DNA of 64,000 bases from Abelmoschus esculentus (GCA_035048815.1 JAUCBN010000020.1:3975501-4039500); one strand, 5' to 3'. Numbered from the stretch's first letter, positions 46,982-60,078 are shown. Numbers and translations: made by a program. Notes: generated from the sequence alone by a model not told the origin.

Positions 46982-49900
46982 TGTGACACCCTCGCCCCAG
47001 GTTAGGAGACAGAGGCGTCGACCGGACATTCAACTCGTATTTATACCGAATTTGTATTCAATTGTAAAACATTTTTTTATTCATTTGTATAACTCAACGA
47101 GCCAAACTCTTGTAACACTTATTAAATTTGAGGTTAATTTAAAACTTATTCCACATTTATGCAATTAACCATTTCGATTCTCAATTTTCATTCATTTATC
47201 AATTACAATCATAATTAAACGAGATCTAAATCTCTAACCAAATTTTATTCGTTCAATCATCATTAATATTATCTTATTGATCAAGCAAATTTTCATTTTC
47301 AAGTTGAACCAAAATTGACTAGGGGTATCGATACCTCTCATAGGGAGGTATCGGAACAGGGGTATCGAACCCTAGTTCGATACAGGTCAACTATGTTGAC
47401 TCATTGACCAAGGTTGATAAGCCTAGTTCGATACAGGTATCGATGCAATTTCGTTACTGGAGGTCTCAATATCGAACCATGTATCGATGCTGGCCTTCCT
47501 CGTTGACTCGTTGACTAAGGTTGAGTAGCCTGGTTCGATACCATTTTGAATCTGCCAAAGGTGGTATCGATACCCATGTAAGTGGTATTGATACCCCTGC
47601 CCCAATTTCCAGATTTCTAACTTTTTAAACACTTAGACACTATCCAAATACCATATATATGGTCTCAAACTATCCTTAAACATTAAGAGGCATTTCTAAC
47701 ATGTTAGACATTCATGGCAAGTTACCAAGTCTAGGTTTCCCGATTCAAACCATTAATCAAGTCAACACTTATACTATTTCATTTTCCCATAGTAATGAAC
47801 TAAAACCACTTAGCTTAAATGGATGCACACCTACCAAGTGCATATGACAAGGGCCATTCTAGTTGCAACCATAAGACATACTCAAAATACATGTGCAAGT
47901 CTAAACACTTCTAGCCTTAAGGCTTTCATACCAATTACAATTCATAAAAGCCATATATGCACAAACCATGGGACAAGTCCTCAAAAACAAAATGCTAACA
48001 TACTATGATCACTAATGCCACCATAATCTAGGAGTTAACAAAACATTACAAAATACCATACATTGCTTGCTTGTTGTCCTTGCTCCAGATCAATCTCGAT
48101 CTAGCTCCTTAGCTCGATATCCTGTTAGTTGGGAATGAGGAAACGAGTGGTAAGTACTATGAACTACTTAGTGAGGCAGCCCTAGTCTAACCATATTAGA
48201 CAAAAACTCATAGTAAATAGCATGCTTAGATCAAACATTATACTGAGTTCATAGCATCAAAAGTGGCATGTTTCAATTAAACAAATAAGTCAATCTATGG
48301 CATTAGCATCGATCAATTTACAAGATTATCATGCTTCTCATATCAATCACAAGTCTAACATACTATTCGATTTCATATTCTATATGCCAAGAGATAACTA
48401 GCATGTATTCCAAGCATGTTGCTCATTAATCAATTTCCAATTTCAAGCTTTCATTTAAAATTTCATTTCAAGGGCTACTTACAGCCATATGCTCATTTCC
48501 AATATCAATAGCCATTTCACATTCAAGTTCTACTTCTAGCATCAATTACATTCAATATTCTATATCAATACATGATCAAGTGTCAATGCTTCTCAAGCCA
48601 CTACATGTACATATAATTCACATTTAAGCCTTTTAATCATTCAATTAAGTTCATGTGATGCCTTGGTATAGTTAGACAAGGTAAGCAAGTCAACAAGAGT
48701 GTCACGAAGACACTAACAAGAGTACCACAAAGGCACTAAAAAGAGTACCACAAAGGTACTAACAAGAGATACCCATGGTATCTAAAAATTGGTGAATAAC
48801 CACCAAAATCACGGTACCCAGTACCAAACAAGAGTACCGAAGTACTAAACAAGAGTGCCGTAGCACTAAACACTAGGCATGTCGTACTACCTATGACCAA
48901 CTATCAACCAAGGCTCAATAACATTTTTATTTCCATTGATCATTATTCGAATTCATATTACCAAGTTCATGTCACCAAGGGCAAGTGTTCATAACATGCT
49001 AACATAAAAGCATCTATCATGATCCAACATATCATCCATATCATATGAACATATAGTCATGCATATCATGTTACCGAGCAATTAATCATGTCATCGTAAG
49101 CATGCATGAATCACGTACCTGGCATCCGTAGCCGCGTGCCATACTTACCTCGGCATCTCCGAGCTATGCATATGTACTAAGCTAGTACTAACAACTAACA
49201 AGCAATTCATATCAAGCAAATCATTTAACATTAGCCTCCTTCCCTTTTATTATCAATTATAGATTAGTCCATTTGCAATAATAAAATTGAATCAAATAAC
49301 AAATAGATGGTTAGGACCCTATGTCCTAACCCTAAGGTTTGCCACACTCACAGTTAGTTTCGAGCTATTTAGGGGTTGTAAATCGCGATCCCTTTGCCCT
49401 TTTTCCTCGGTAGTTCGAGCCCTCCTTGTTCCTCGATATTTTCTTTCCTTGTATTCTATAGCAATTCATACACATATAGCATCTATTAGGATACATTCAA
49501 TCATGTAATTCCAAGTGGTCGTAGACTTAACAAATTGAAAACAAGTGCTTTGTTCATTTGGGACAGTTTTGCTACCCTATAAAGAATCGCTTATATCTCC
49601 TAATTTCGATATCCGATTTTAGTCCATTTTACCTCTTTGGAAAGCTAGAAGAATCCTCTACAAGGACCAATTAACCTTACATTTTAATTTATATTCAATT
49701 AACCTAACACATATACCGGGACTGCTCGGACAACCCCTACGGAAACACTTGTATCTTTTTCTATTGAACTCCGATTGAGGTTCCGTAAATTTTAAATTAA
49801 ACTAGGTATATGGGAGTATCTTACTGCAAAATTTCAGCTCCTAACTTCTTCATACGTGGCCTAGAGAATTTCTCAAAAGTAGTTACCCGAAATACATTTT

Positions 49901-50621
49901 CTAGGCAATATCGGCTAACTTTTATTCCATGGTTCTAATTACGAATTCTTCTTGTTCTTATAATTTCCAGCACCTTCTAACACAATATTAACATCAACAA
50001 ATCCTTAATTTCACCATCTCTTTAAATCAAATGTCATAGTCATCACATTTACAAAAAACCCAATTCCTAAACTTCATAATCCATTATTGATGCTTTAATA
50101 GCTAAACCTCAAATAAATTCTATATTTAAATTTAGGTTCTCTAACAACCTAATCTAACATAAAGAATCATATAACCTTCAAAAATCCACATGTTTGAGCC
50201 CTAAAATTTTCGGCTAAGGAAAGGGAGAACTTACCAAGCTTATTGAAGATGATTTCCTAGTCAAATCTCCCTTCATGCAAAGCCCTCAATATTGTCACTT
50301 GATTTTCCCCCAAATCTCTCTTAAATTTTTCTCTCTTCCTTTCTATTGTCTTTATTCACGTGAATGGGGAAGGAAGAAGAGAAATTAGATTGGTTTTGTC
50401 TAGCTAACAATTGGGTGCAAAATGACCCCCTACCCTTAATGACATATCTTGACTCAATTTATTACAAGGGGTAGTTTGAGGAAGTTGGGTAATTGTCATG
50501 CATCCTTTCCATTTCTCATTTAATTTAATTTAGTCCCTCTCTCAATTCAATTAACTCATGATTTGAATTTAATTTATTACAATTCGAACATTTCTTCTAA
50601 CCCGGTTTTTGGGGTGTTACA
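46982..50621 (-). repeat. 3' LTR of the chromovirus (LTR A)
   Basis: 3640 bp; on the element's strand it runs from TGTAACACCCC to GTGTCACA. Differs from LTR B mainly by scattered substitutions and by lacking the ~60-bp segment present at about 56047-56105. Contains the GGTATCGATACC-type cluster (47320-47605) and ACAAGAGTACC-type short tandem units (48700-48870). Open frames within it, such as 47823-48008, are also found in LTR B and have no recognisable product. Confidence 0.92.
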
Positions 50622-51169
50622 ATTCTCCCCTCCTTAAAAGAAATTCTCCCTCGAATTTGCCTGAAGGGAACAAATACGGATATTGTGCTTTCATTGTGTC
50701 CTCGGGTTCCCAAGTGGCTTCTTCTTTTTTGTGATTCCTCCAAAGGACTTTCACCAAAGGTACATTCTTATTTCGGAGCCTTTTAACTTCTCGTTCAAGA
50801 ATCTGGACCGGTTCCTCTTCATAAGATAGATCGAGATTCAATTCTAGTTCTTCCGGTTCCAAGACATGAGAGGGGTCAGATCGGTACTTCCTCAACATAG
50901 AAACATGAAAGACATTGTGTATCTTATCAAATTCACTAGGGAGAGCAAGACGATAGGCCACTGGGCCAATTCTTTCAATAATTTCGAAAGGTCCAATAAA
51001 CCGAGGGCTAAGCTTTCCTCTTTTCCCGAACCTAAAGACTTTCTTCCAAGGAGAGACCTTTAGGAAGACCTTGTCTCCCACATTATACTGAATATCTCTT
51101 CGTCTCAAGTCAGCGTAAGCCTTTTGTCTATCGAAGGCTTGTTTCAGTCGATCATGAATAACTTGAATC
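50617..51169 (-). pseudogene. Integrase C-terminus with chromodomain-like tail
   Basis: An open piece of 163 codons (51108-50617). It contains the GPY/F-type region (LSPRFIGPFEIIERIGPVAYRL) followed by a chromodomain-like segment, EEPVQILEREVKRLRNK then VKVLWRNHKKEEATWEPED. In chromoviruses this tail steers integration to particular chromatin. It is separated from the catalytic core by a stop near 51169. Confidence 0.85.
50622..50635 (-). other. Polypurine tract of the chromovirus
   Basis: On the minus strand AAGGAGGGGAGAAT directly precedes the TGTAACACC start of the 3' LTR. This is the plus-strand primer site for reverse transcription. The same tract follows LTR B at 59202-59215. Confidence 0.85.
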
Positions 51170-52151
51170 TATTCCTCAGTTTCCCGAATCATTTGAGGTC
51201 CCAAAACCTTGTTCTTTCCCAATTCAGACCAACACATAGGAGTTCTACATTTTCTCCCGTATAAAGCTTCAAAGGGAGCCATTTGAATTGATGCTTGATA
51301 GCTATTGTTATACGCAAATTCCACCAAGGGTAGGGACTTTTCCCAATTCTTTCCAAAGTCTATAACACAAGCTCGTAGCATATCTTCCAATACTTGTATC
51401 ACCCTTTCAGATTGACCATCAGACTGCGGATGGAAAGCAATGCTGAGATGCACTTTGGTTCCGAGAGCCTTTTGCAAAGACTACCAAAATCTGGACGTAA
51501 AATTCGGATCTCTATCAGAAATGATCGATGTCGGCACACCATGTAACCGAATCACTTCACGGATATACAACTCGGCCAAGGTCTCTGAGTTCATATTCTT
51601 TCGAACCGAGATGAAATATGTAGACTTGGTGAGTCTATCCACAATCACCCAAATAGCATCATTTCTTCTTAGTGTTACAGGCAAACCAGTGACGAAATCC
51701 ATGGTTACTCGATCTCATTTCCATTCAGGCAATTCAATAGGCTGAAGCAATCCCGTAGGAGCTCGATGTTCAGCCTTGACTTTCTGACAAGTCAAGCATC
51801 GAGATACAAAATCTATGATGGCTGCTTTCATGCCAGGCCACCAATACAAGGATTTCAAGTCCTTATACATCTTAACAGAACCAGGATGGATCGAGAATGG
51901 ACTTTGGTGTGCTTCTTGTAGGATGTCTCTTTTCAATTCCTCATTATTTGGAACACACACTCTATCTCTAAAGTAGAGCAATCCATTCGAATTGAGGGAG
52001 AATTCGAAATTAGCTTTCGAATCAAGCTTTGATGCCATAGCCTGAAGCTCGGAATCAGATTGCTGAAGATCTTTGATTCTCGAAAGCAAATCAGATTGAA
52101 CCTAAAGTTCAGATAAATATCCTTGCTTCCTATATACTCGAAGGTGAGCAT
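51170..52151 (-). pseudogene. Chromovirus integrase, zinc-binding and catalytic core, broken
   Basis: In order: an HHCC zinc-binding region (HQSPFSIHPG then CLTCQKVK, ORF 52089-51715) and the catalytic core with D in MDFVTGLPVT (ORF 51702-51481), D in IISDRDPNFTSRFW, and E in PQSDGQSERVIQVLEDML (ORF 51477-51169). The DDE triad is visible but two stops, one just after PEWK and one after SRFW, split it. The family inserts the cDNA into chromosomes. Confidence 0.88.
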
Positions 52152-52199
52152 TAATCGAATTTGGGGCTACAAGGAAAATTTCAAATCAGATACGGATAT

Positions 52200-52620
52200 T
52201 CGAAGGAAGCTTATAACATTTCAAAGTTATCAAATAGCTTACCCAATATTAGTTTACGACTAAGGGCGTCGGCCACCACATTGGCTTTTCCGGGATGGTA
52301 ATCAATGACCAAGTCATAGTCTTTTAGCAATTCCATCCATTTTCTTTGTCTCAAATTCAAATCCTTCTGGGTCAAGAGATATTTGAGACTCTTATAATCG
52401 GTCTATAGGTAACACTTCTCACCATATAAGTAGTGCCTCCATATCTTGAGGGCAAATACGATAGCTGCTAACTCGAGGTCATGTGTCGGGTAATTCAGTT
52501 CATGAGGCTTCAATTGCCTTGATGCATAAGCAACCATATTATTTCCTTGCATCAAAACACATCCTAACCTAGAATGTGAAGCATCACTATATACAGTGAA
52601 CTCCTTGCCGGATTCCGGTT
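52200..52620 (-). pseudogene. Chromovirus RNase H domain, broken
   Basis: On the minus strand the sequence reads YSDASHSRLGCVLMQ, HELNYPTHDLELAAIVFALKIWRHY, a TAG where the DYKSL block begins, LKDYDLVIDYHPGKANVVADALS. This is the Ty3-type RNase H that follows RT. At least two in-frame stops (near 52408 and at the boundary near 52620) disable it. Confidence 0.85.
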
Positions 52621-54067
52621 AAACAAGAACGGGAGCATGGGTCAAAGCTTGTTTAAGCTGGTCAAAGCTTCTTTGTTGGTCCTCTGACCATTCAAACAAT
52701 TTATCTTTTCGAAGTATTTTAGTTAAGGGCAAGGCAATAGTAGAGAATCCCTTAACAAATCTCCTATAATATCCGGCTAAACCAAGGAAACTTCTGACCT
52801 CACTAACATTTCTTGGATGTCTCCAATCCAAGATGGTCTGCACTTTCTTAGCATCAACCTTGATTCCTTCTGCCGAGATGACATGGTCAAGGAATGACAC
52901 TTCCGATAACTAGAACTCACACTTGGAGAACTTGGCAAACAATTGACGTTCCCGGAGAGTTCGTAAAACAATTCGAAGGTGTTCTGCGTGTTCCTCCTTA
53001 ATCTGAGAATACACCAGAATGTCATCAATAAAGACGACCGCAAACTTATCAAGATGAGGCCGGAAGATTCGATTCATGAGATCCATGAATGCAGCGAGGG
53101 CATTAGTTAACCCAAATGGCATCACTAAGAATTCAAAGTGGCTATAACGAGTTCTAAAATCCGTTTTAGGAACATCCTCTTCTTTTACTCTCATCTGATA
53201 GTTCCCCGATCGAAGATCAATCTGGGAGAACACCGCAGCATTCTTGAGTTGATCAAACAAGTCTTCAATTCTAGGCAATGGGTACTTGTTCTTAATGGTC
53301 ACCCGATTCAATTGTCGGTAGTCAATACAAAGCCCCATTGTTCCATCTTTCTTCTTTACAAACAATACCGGAGCACCCCATGGAGAAGAACTAGGACGAA
53401 TGAATCCCTTATCTTGTAGCTCTTGGAGTTGCTTCTTAAGCTCTTTCAATTCTATTGGTGCCATTCTATAGGGAGCAATCGACACCGGATTAGTCCCAGG
53501 CTGGACTTCTATCCCAAATTCAACTTCTCTGGTCGGAGTAAGACCAGGAAGTTCCTCCGAAAAAACATCAACAAATTTAGATACCACCGGGATTTTCGGC
53601 AACCCGAAATCGTATTCATCTTGCAAAGCCATAGCAGCAAAGATCGAAGTTGGCTTCTTATCAATTAGGAGGATTGACTCCTTTCCTAAGCCTCGAAGGT
53701 ACAATCTCCGATTCTGACAGTCGATCCAAGCTTCATGTTTGGTCAACCAGTCTAACCCCAATATTAGGTCAAACTCACATTTCGGTAGTACAAATAAATC
53801 AATTCGAAAAGGAATGTTCCGAATTGTGATCGGGGAATCTTTACAAACAAGGTTAACATTCATTATTCCTCCTATTGGGTTTGATACTACAAGACCCCTA
53901 TCAATATTTTCAGGTTCTAACATAAACTTTACAAGCATTTTAGAACATACAAAGGAATGAGTGGATCCCGAATCTATTAAAGCATATGCATGACTTAAAT
54001 TTAACTCAACGGTACCTACAATAACATCGGGAGATTCTTCCTCTCCTCTACCACAAATGGTGTACAT
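52619..54067 (-). pseudogene. Chromovirus protease and reverse transcriptase
   Basis: One open run of 385 codons (54067-52910) holds an aspartic protease with ALIDSGSTHSFV (about residue 30) and most of the RT: SSPWGAPVLFVKKKDG, CIDYRQLNRVTIKNKYPLP, FSQIDLRSGNYQMRV (usually GYHQ) and the catalytic VVFIDDILVYS. It ends with a stop directly after SKCEF, where a tryptophan codon is normal, and continues at 52900-52619 (FLDHVISAEGIKV to FSTIALPLTKILRKD). The protease matures the polyprotein and the RT copies the RNA. Confidence 0.93.
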
Positions 54068-54179
54068 TCTAGCTGGGGCTCGAGATTCTTGACGAGGAGG
54101 GGCTGATTGACGGTCTTTTCCCTTGCTCTAATTCTCGGAATGGCCTGTCCTAGGCCCTTATTTCGGTTCTGAGGTGGAG

Positions 54180-55326
54180 GACTCTGATAGGCACGAGACT
54201 AAGGTGTGCCTCTATTAGGATTCTGAGGGCAATCCTTAACAAAGTGGTCCGATCCACCACACGCATAATACAATCTCATCTGAAGTCGACAAGGACTAGC
54301 ATGAAACTTCTTACAGAACTGACAAGCTGAAGCTTTTCCAGAATTCCCCGTTCTATGAACAGAAGCCACCGGGGCTACAAGTCTATGTGCCGACTGAGGT
54401 CTCAGCACATAAAGATTCTTAGACTCGTGATGTTAAGTCGAGGAGCCCTCTTTCTGATGCTTGGCTCTCTTTACATTCCAATCGGATCTATCCTCCCATT
54501 TACGCTTCTTATCATCCCTATTTCCACCCTTTCTCTTTTCCGAAGCTTTCATCTTGGCTTCGGTAGAAATAGCCCGATTGACTAAAATTTGGAAATCGGT
54601 AATTCCCAAAGAAGTAAACATGGGGCTCATCTCATCATTTAGCCCATCAATGAACATCTGGCATTTCTGTTTCTCAGTTTTGATGTACTCAGCTCCGTAC
54701 TTACAATACTTACAAAAGTCTGCCACATACTGCTCAATAGGCCTATTAGCCTGCTTCAAGTACAAGAATCGTCTTCGTCTTTCAGCCAAATACTGTTCAC
54801 TAATGTACTTCTTCTTGAACTCCTCTACAAAGAAGTCCCAAGTGATGGCATCGGCAGGAGCAGTCAAGATCGTAGTTTCCAACCAACTCAAGGCTTCGTC
54901 AGCTAGAAGCGATATAGCACATTCGAGCTTGTGCTCATCAGATCACTGCAACTGCTTAGTTAGGATTTGAGTGGTCCTTTCTAACCACTGCTTCGGTTCC
55001 TCGGGCTTTTCTTCATTAACACCAGCAAAAGTATAGGCTCGATACCTGGCCAAATTCTCAATAGGGGCCCTACTCGGTGTAGCATCAGCGGGAGCAGTAG
55101 GATGATTCTATCTCAAATCGGACACTAACTGATCAAACATTCCCTTCATACTTAGAAGGCATTCCCTCTGAATATCTTGTATAACCGAGGCTACCAACTC
55201 AGGGGCAGCTTCCAATCGACGTGGCTCTTGTTCTTGATGAGGATTTGGTTCCACCCTCACGTTTTCATTTTCATTAGAGGAGCCCTCGGGACTTTCATCT
55301 CCCAAGGCTAGTCTCGTATCTACCAT
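54180..55326 (-). pseudogene. Chromovirus gag, broken
   Basis: Starts MVDTRLALGDESPEGSS (ATG at 55326). The capsid-like gag domain is in ORF 54891-54433 (WDFFVEEFKKKYISEQYL, RPIEQYVADFCKY), and a zinc knuckle of the form C-x2-C-x4-H-x4-C (CGGSDHFVKDC) lies at about 54275-54230. Stops at about 55107, 54944, 54432 and 54200 break it. Gag forms the virus-like particle in which cDNA is made. Confidence 0.85.
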
Positions 55327-55462
55327 ACTAAAAAAGTAAACAAAATTCATTCAAATAAGCAAGAACACAAGCAAGTACGGTATAAATAACTCCTAGGTGG
55401 CATAGTTCAATCCTATATGATGCATGCATATTACTTTCGGTCCGAGAATCATGCAACCGAAA

Positions 55463-55474
55463 GCTTTGATACCA
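55463..55474 (-). other. Primer-binding site, initiator-Met tRNA type
   Basis: Eight bases inside the 5' LTR edge the minus strand reads TGGTATCAAAGC. This matches the usual TGGTATCAGAGC initiator-methionine primer site with one change. It fixes LTR B as the 5' LTR. Confidence 0.85.
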
Positions 55475-55481
55475 ATAAAAC

Positions 55482-58400
55482 TGTGACACCCTCGCCCCGA
55501 GTTAGGAGACGGGGGCGTCGACCGAACATTCAACTCGTATTTAAACCAAATTTGTATTCAATTGTAAAACATTTTTTTATTCATTTGTATAACTCAACGA
55601 GCCAAACTCTTGTAACACTTATTAAATTTGAGGTTAATTTAAAACTTTTTCCACACTTATGCAATTAACCATTTTGATTCTCAATTTTCATTCATTTAAC
55701 AATTAAAATCACAATTAAACGTGATCTAAATCTCTAACCAAATTTTATTCGTTCAATCATCATTAATATTATCTTATCGATCAAGCAAATTTTCATTTTC
55801 AAGTTGAACCAAAATTGACTAGGGGTATCGATACTTCTCATAGGGAGGTATCGGAACAGGGGTATCGAACCCTAGTTCGATACAGATCGACTATGTTGAC
55901 TCGTTGACCAAGTTGATAAGCCTAGTTCGATACAAGTATCGATGCAATTTCGTTATTGGAGGTCTCAATATCGAACCATGTATCGATGCTGGCCTTCCTC
56001 GTTGACTCGTTGACTCGTTGACTAAGGTTGAGTAGCCTGGTTCGATACTAGTATCAAACTAGGGAGCACACTGTCAAGCTTGGTACCGAACCAAGCTTCG
56101 ATGCCATTTTGAATCTGCCAAGGGTGGTATCGATACCCATGTAAGTGGTATCGATACCCTTGCCCCAATTTCCAGATTTCTAACTTTTTAAACACTTAGA
56201 CACTATCCAAAAACCATGTATATGGTCTCAAACTATCCTTAAACATTAAGAGGCATTTCTAACATGTTAGACATTCATGGCAAGTTACCAAGTCTAGGTT
56301 TCCCGATTCAAACCATTAATCAAGTCAACACTTATACTATTTCATTTTCCCATAGCAATCAACTAAAACCACTTAGCTTAAATGCATGCACACCTACCAA
56401 GTGCATATGACAAGGGCCATTCTAGTTGCAACCATAAGACATACTCAAAATACATGTGCAAGTCTAAACACTTCTAGCCTTAAGGCTTTCATACCAATTA
56501 CAATTCATAAAAGTCATATATGCACAAACCATGGGACAAGTCCTCAAAAACAAAATGCTAACATACTATGATCACTAATGCCACCATAATCTAGGAGTTA
56601 ACAAAACATTACAAAATACCATACATTGCTTGCTTGTTGTCCTTGCTCCAGATCAATCTCGATCTAGCTCCTTAGCTCGATATCCTGTTAGTTGGGAATG
56701 AGGAAACGAGTGGTAAGTACTATGAAGTACTTATTGAGGCAACCCTAGTCTAACCATATTAGACAAAAACTCATAGTAAATAGCATGCTTAGATCAAACA
56801 TTATATTGAGTTCACAGCATTAAAAGTGGCATATTTCAATTAAACAAATAAGTCAATCCATGGCATTAGCATCGATCAATTTACAAGATTATCATGCTTC
56901 TCATATCAATCACAAGTCTAACATACTATTCGATTTCATATTTTATATGCCAAGAGATAACTAGCATGTATTCCAAGCATGTTGCTCATTAATCAATTTC
57001 CAATTTCAAGCTTTCATTTAAAATTTCATTTCAAGGGCTACTTACAGTCATATGCTCATTTCCAATATCAATAGCCATTTCACATTCAAGTTCTACTTCT
57101 AGCATCAATTACATTCAATATTCTATATCAATACATGATCAAGTGTCAATGCTTCTCAAGCCACTACATGTACATATAATTCACATTTAAGCCTTTTAAT
57201 CATTCAATTAAGTTCATGTGATGCCTTGGTATAGTTAGACAAGGTAAGCAAGTCAACAAGAGTGTCACGAAGACACTAACAAGAGTACCACAAAGGCACT
57301 AAAAAGAGTACCACAAAGGTACTAACAAGAGATACCCATGGTATCTAACAATTGGTGAAGAACCACCAAAATCACGGTACCCACATTACCAAACAAGACT
57401 ACCGAAGTACTAAACAAGAGTGTCGTAGCACTAAACAATGAGCTCAAGACCCTAGGCATGCCGTACTACCTATGACCAACTATTAACCAAGGCTCAATAA
57501 CATTTTCATTTCCATTGATCATTATTCGAATTCATATTACCAAGTTCATGTCACCAAGGGCAAGTGTTCATAACATGCTAACATAAAAGCATCTATCATG
57601 ATCCAACATATCATCCATATCATATGAACATATAGTCATGCATATCATGTTACCGAGCAATTAATCATATCATCGTAAGCATGCATGAATCACGTACCTG
57701 GCATCCGTACCCGCGTGCCATACTTACCTCGGCATCTCCGAGCTATGCATATGTACTAAGCTAGTACTAACAACTAACAAGCAATTCATATCAAGCAAAT
57801 CATTTAACATTAGCCTCCTTCCCTTTTATTATCAATTATAGATTAGTCCATTTGCAATAATAAAATCGAATCAAATAACAAATAGATGGTTAGGACCCTA
57901 TGTCCTAACCCTAAGGTTTGCCACACTCACAGTTAGTTCCGAGCTATTTAGGGGTTGTAAATCGCGATCCCTTTGCCCTTTTTCCTCGGTAGTTCGAGCC
58001 CTCCTTGTTCCTCGATATTTTCTTCCCTTGTATTCTCTAGCAATTCATACACATATAGCATCTATTAGGATACATTCAATCATGTAATTCCAAGTGGTCG
58101 TAGACTTAACAAATTGAAAACAAGTGCTTTGTTCATTTGGGACAGTTTTGCTACCCTATAAAGAATCGCTTATATCTCCTAATTCCGATATCCGATTTTA
58201 GTCCATTTTACCTCTTTGGAAAGCTAGAAGAATCCTCTACAAGGACCAATTAACCTTACATTTTAATTTATATTCAATTAACCTAACACATATACCGAGA
58301 CTGTTCGGACAACCCTTACGGAAACACTTATATCTTTTTCTATCGAACTCCGATTGAGGTTCCGTAAATTTTAAATTAAACTAGGTATATGGGAGTATCT

Positions 58401-59201
58401 TACTACAAAATTTCAGCTCCTAACTCCTTCATACGTGGCCTAGAGAATTTCTCAAAAGTAGTTACCCGAAATACATTTTCTAGGCAATATCGGCTAACTT
58501 TTATTCCATGGTTGTAATTACAAATTCTTCTTGTTCTTATAATTTTCAGCACCTTCTAACACAATATTAACATCAACAAATCCTTAATTTCACCATCTCA
58601 TCAAAACAAATGTCATAGTCATCACATTTACAAAAACCCCAATTCCTAAACTTCATAATCCATTATTGATGCTTTAATAGCTAAACCTCAAATAAATTCT
58701 ATATTTAAATTTAGGTTCTCTAACAACCTAATCTAACATAAAGAATCATATAACCTTCAAAAATCCACATGTTTGAGCCCTAAAATTTTCGGCTAAGGAA
58801 AGGGAGAACTTACCAAGCTTATTGAAGATGATTTCCTAATCAAATCTCCCTTCATGCAAAGCCCTCAATATTGTCACTTGATTTTCCCCCAAATCCCTCT
58901 CAAATTTTTCTCTCTTCCTTTTTATTGTCTTTATTCACGTGAATGGGGAAGGAAGAAGAGAAATTAGATTGGTTTTGTCTAGTTAACAATTGGGTGCAAA
59001 ATGACCCCTCTACCCTTAATGACATATCTTGACTCAATTTATTACAAGGGGTAGTTTGAGGAAGTTGGGTAATTGTCATGCATCCTTTCCATTTCTCATT
59101 TAATTTAATTTAGTCCCTCTCTCAATTCAATTAACTCATGATTTGAATTTAATTTATTACAATTCGAACATTTCTTCTAACCCGGTTTTTGGGGTGTTAC
59201 A
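55482..59201 (-). repeat. 5' LTR of the chromovirus (LTR B)
   Basis: 3720 bp; nearly identical over most of its length to LTR A. It serves as 5' LTR for the main internal region and, structurally, as 3' LTR for the truncated one at 59202-59750. The palindrome cluster is at 55820-56165. High similarity to LTR A implies a fairly recent insertion, but the stops in gag-pol show decay or copying from a defective parent. Confidence 0.92.
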
Positions 59202-59750
59202 ATTCTCCCCTCCTTAAAAGAAATTCGCCCTCGAATTTGCCTGAAGGGAATAAATACGGATATTGTGCTTTCATTGTGTCCTCGGGTTCCCAAGTGGCTT
59301 TTTCTTTCTTGTGATTCCTCCAAAGGACTTTCACCAAAGGTACATTCTTGTTTCGGAGCCTTTTAACTTCTCGTTCAAGAATCTGGACCGGTTCCTCTTC
59401 ATAAGATAGATCAGGATTCAATTCTAGTTCTTCCGGTTCTAAGACATGAGAGGGGTCAGATCTGTACTTCCTCAACATAGAAACATGAAAGACATTGTGT
59501 ATCTTATCAAATTCACTAGGGAGAGCAAGACGATAGGCCACTGGGCCAATTCTTTCAACAATTTCGAAAGGTCCAATAAACCGAGGGCTAAGCTTTCCTC
59601 TTTTCCGGAACCTAAAGACTTTCTTCCAAGGAGAGACCTTTAGGAAGACCTTGTCTCCCACATTATACTGAATATCTCTTCGTCTCAAGTCAGCGTAAGC
59701 CTTTTGTCTATCGAAGTCTTGTTTCAGTCGATCATGAATAACTCGAAGCC
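59202..59750 (-). pseudogene. Truncated second internal region: integrase tail, chimeric with LTR
   Basis: A second copy of the integrase C-terminus and chromodomain-like segment, open for 190 codons (59769-59197). Its first ~7 codons (MGENQVR) come from the adjoining LTR fragment, then RLRVIHDRLKQDFDRQ continues as in the main copy. Here the frame reads through the position where the main copy has a stop near 51169. The junction at about 59750 fuses internal sequence equal to about 51165 with LTR sequence equal to 58874 in LTR B, removing the rest of this internal region. Confidence 0.88.
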
Positions 59751-60078
59751 TCACTTGATTTTCCCCCAAACCCCTCTCAAATTTTTCTCTCTTCCTTTCT
59801 ATTGTCTTTATTCACGTGAATGGGGAAGGAAGAAAAGAAATTAGATTGGTTTTGTCTAGCTAACAATTGGGTGCGAAATGACCCCTCTACCCTTAATGAC
59901 ATATCTTGACTCAATTTATTACAAGGGGTAGTTTGAGGAAGTTGGGTAATTGTCATGCATCCTTTCCATTTCTCATTTAATTTAATTTAGTCCCTCTCTC
60001 ATTTCAATTAACTCATGATTTGAATTTAATTTATTACAATTCGAACATTTCTTCTAACCCGGTTTTTGGGGTGTTACA
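59751..60078 (-). repeat. 328-bp remnant of a third LTR
   Basis: Matches 58874-59201 (and the end of LTR A) from TCACTTGATTTTCCCCC to GGGGTGTTACA and borders the CTAAG target duplication. It is the outer edge of the original 5' LTR of the tandem. Confidence 0.92.

Larger units (their letters stand above)
46982..60078 (-). mobile_element. Tekay-like Ty3 chromovirus, collapsed tandem
   Basis: A 13,097-bp unit bounded by TGTGACACC and GTGTTACA and flanked by perfect CTAAG duplications (46977-46981 and 60079-60083). In + order: LTR A (46982-50621), internal region (50622-55481, minus-strand gag-pol), LTR B (55482-59201), truncated second internal region (59202-59750) and a 328-bp LTR tail (59751-60078). 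Ty3 order with integrase after RNase H, plus a chromodomain-like C-terminus and LTRs over 3.6 kb, point to the Tekay/Del clade. Stops in gag, RT, RNase H and integrase show that this copy is non-autonomous now. Confidence 0.92.

Noticed and set aside
47823..48008. 61-codon frame present in both chromovirus LTRs (also 56386-56571)
   Set aside because: Its identity in both LTRs reflects LTR duplication, not selection; no product recognised.
48690..48880. Short spaced repeats (ACAAGAGTACC... units) as a CRISPR-like array
   Set aside because: Units are short, irregular and inside a retrotransposon LTR of a plant genome; ordinary LTR tandem repeats.
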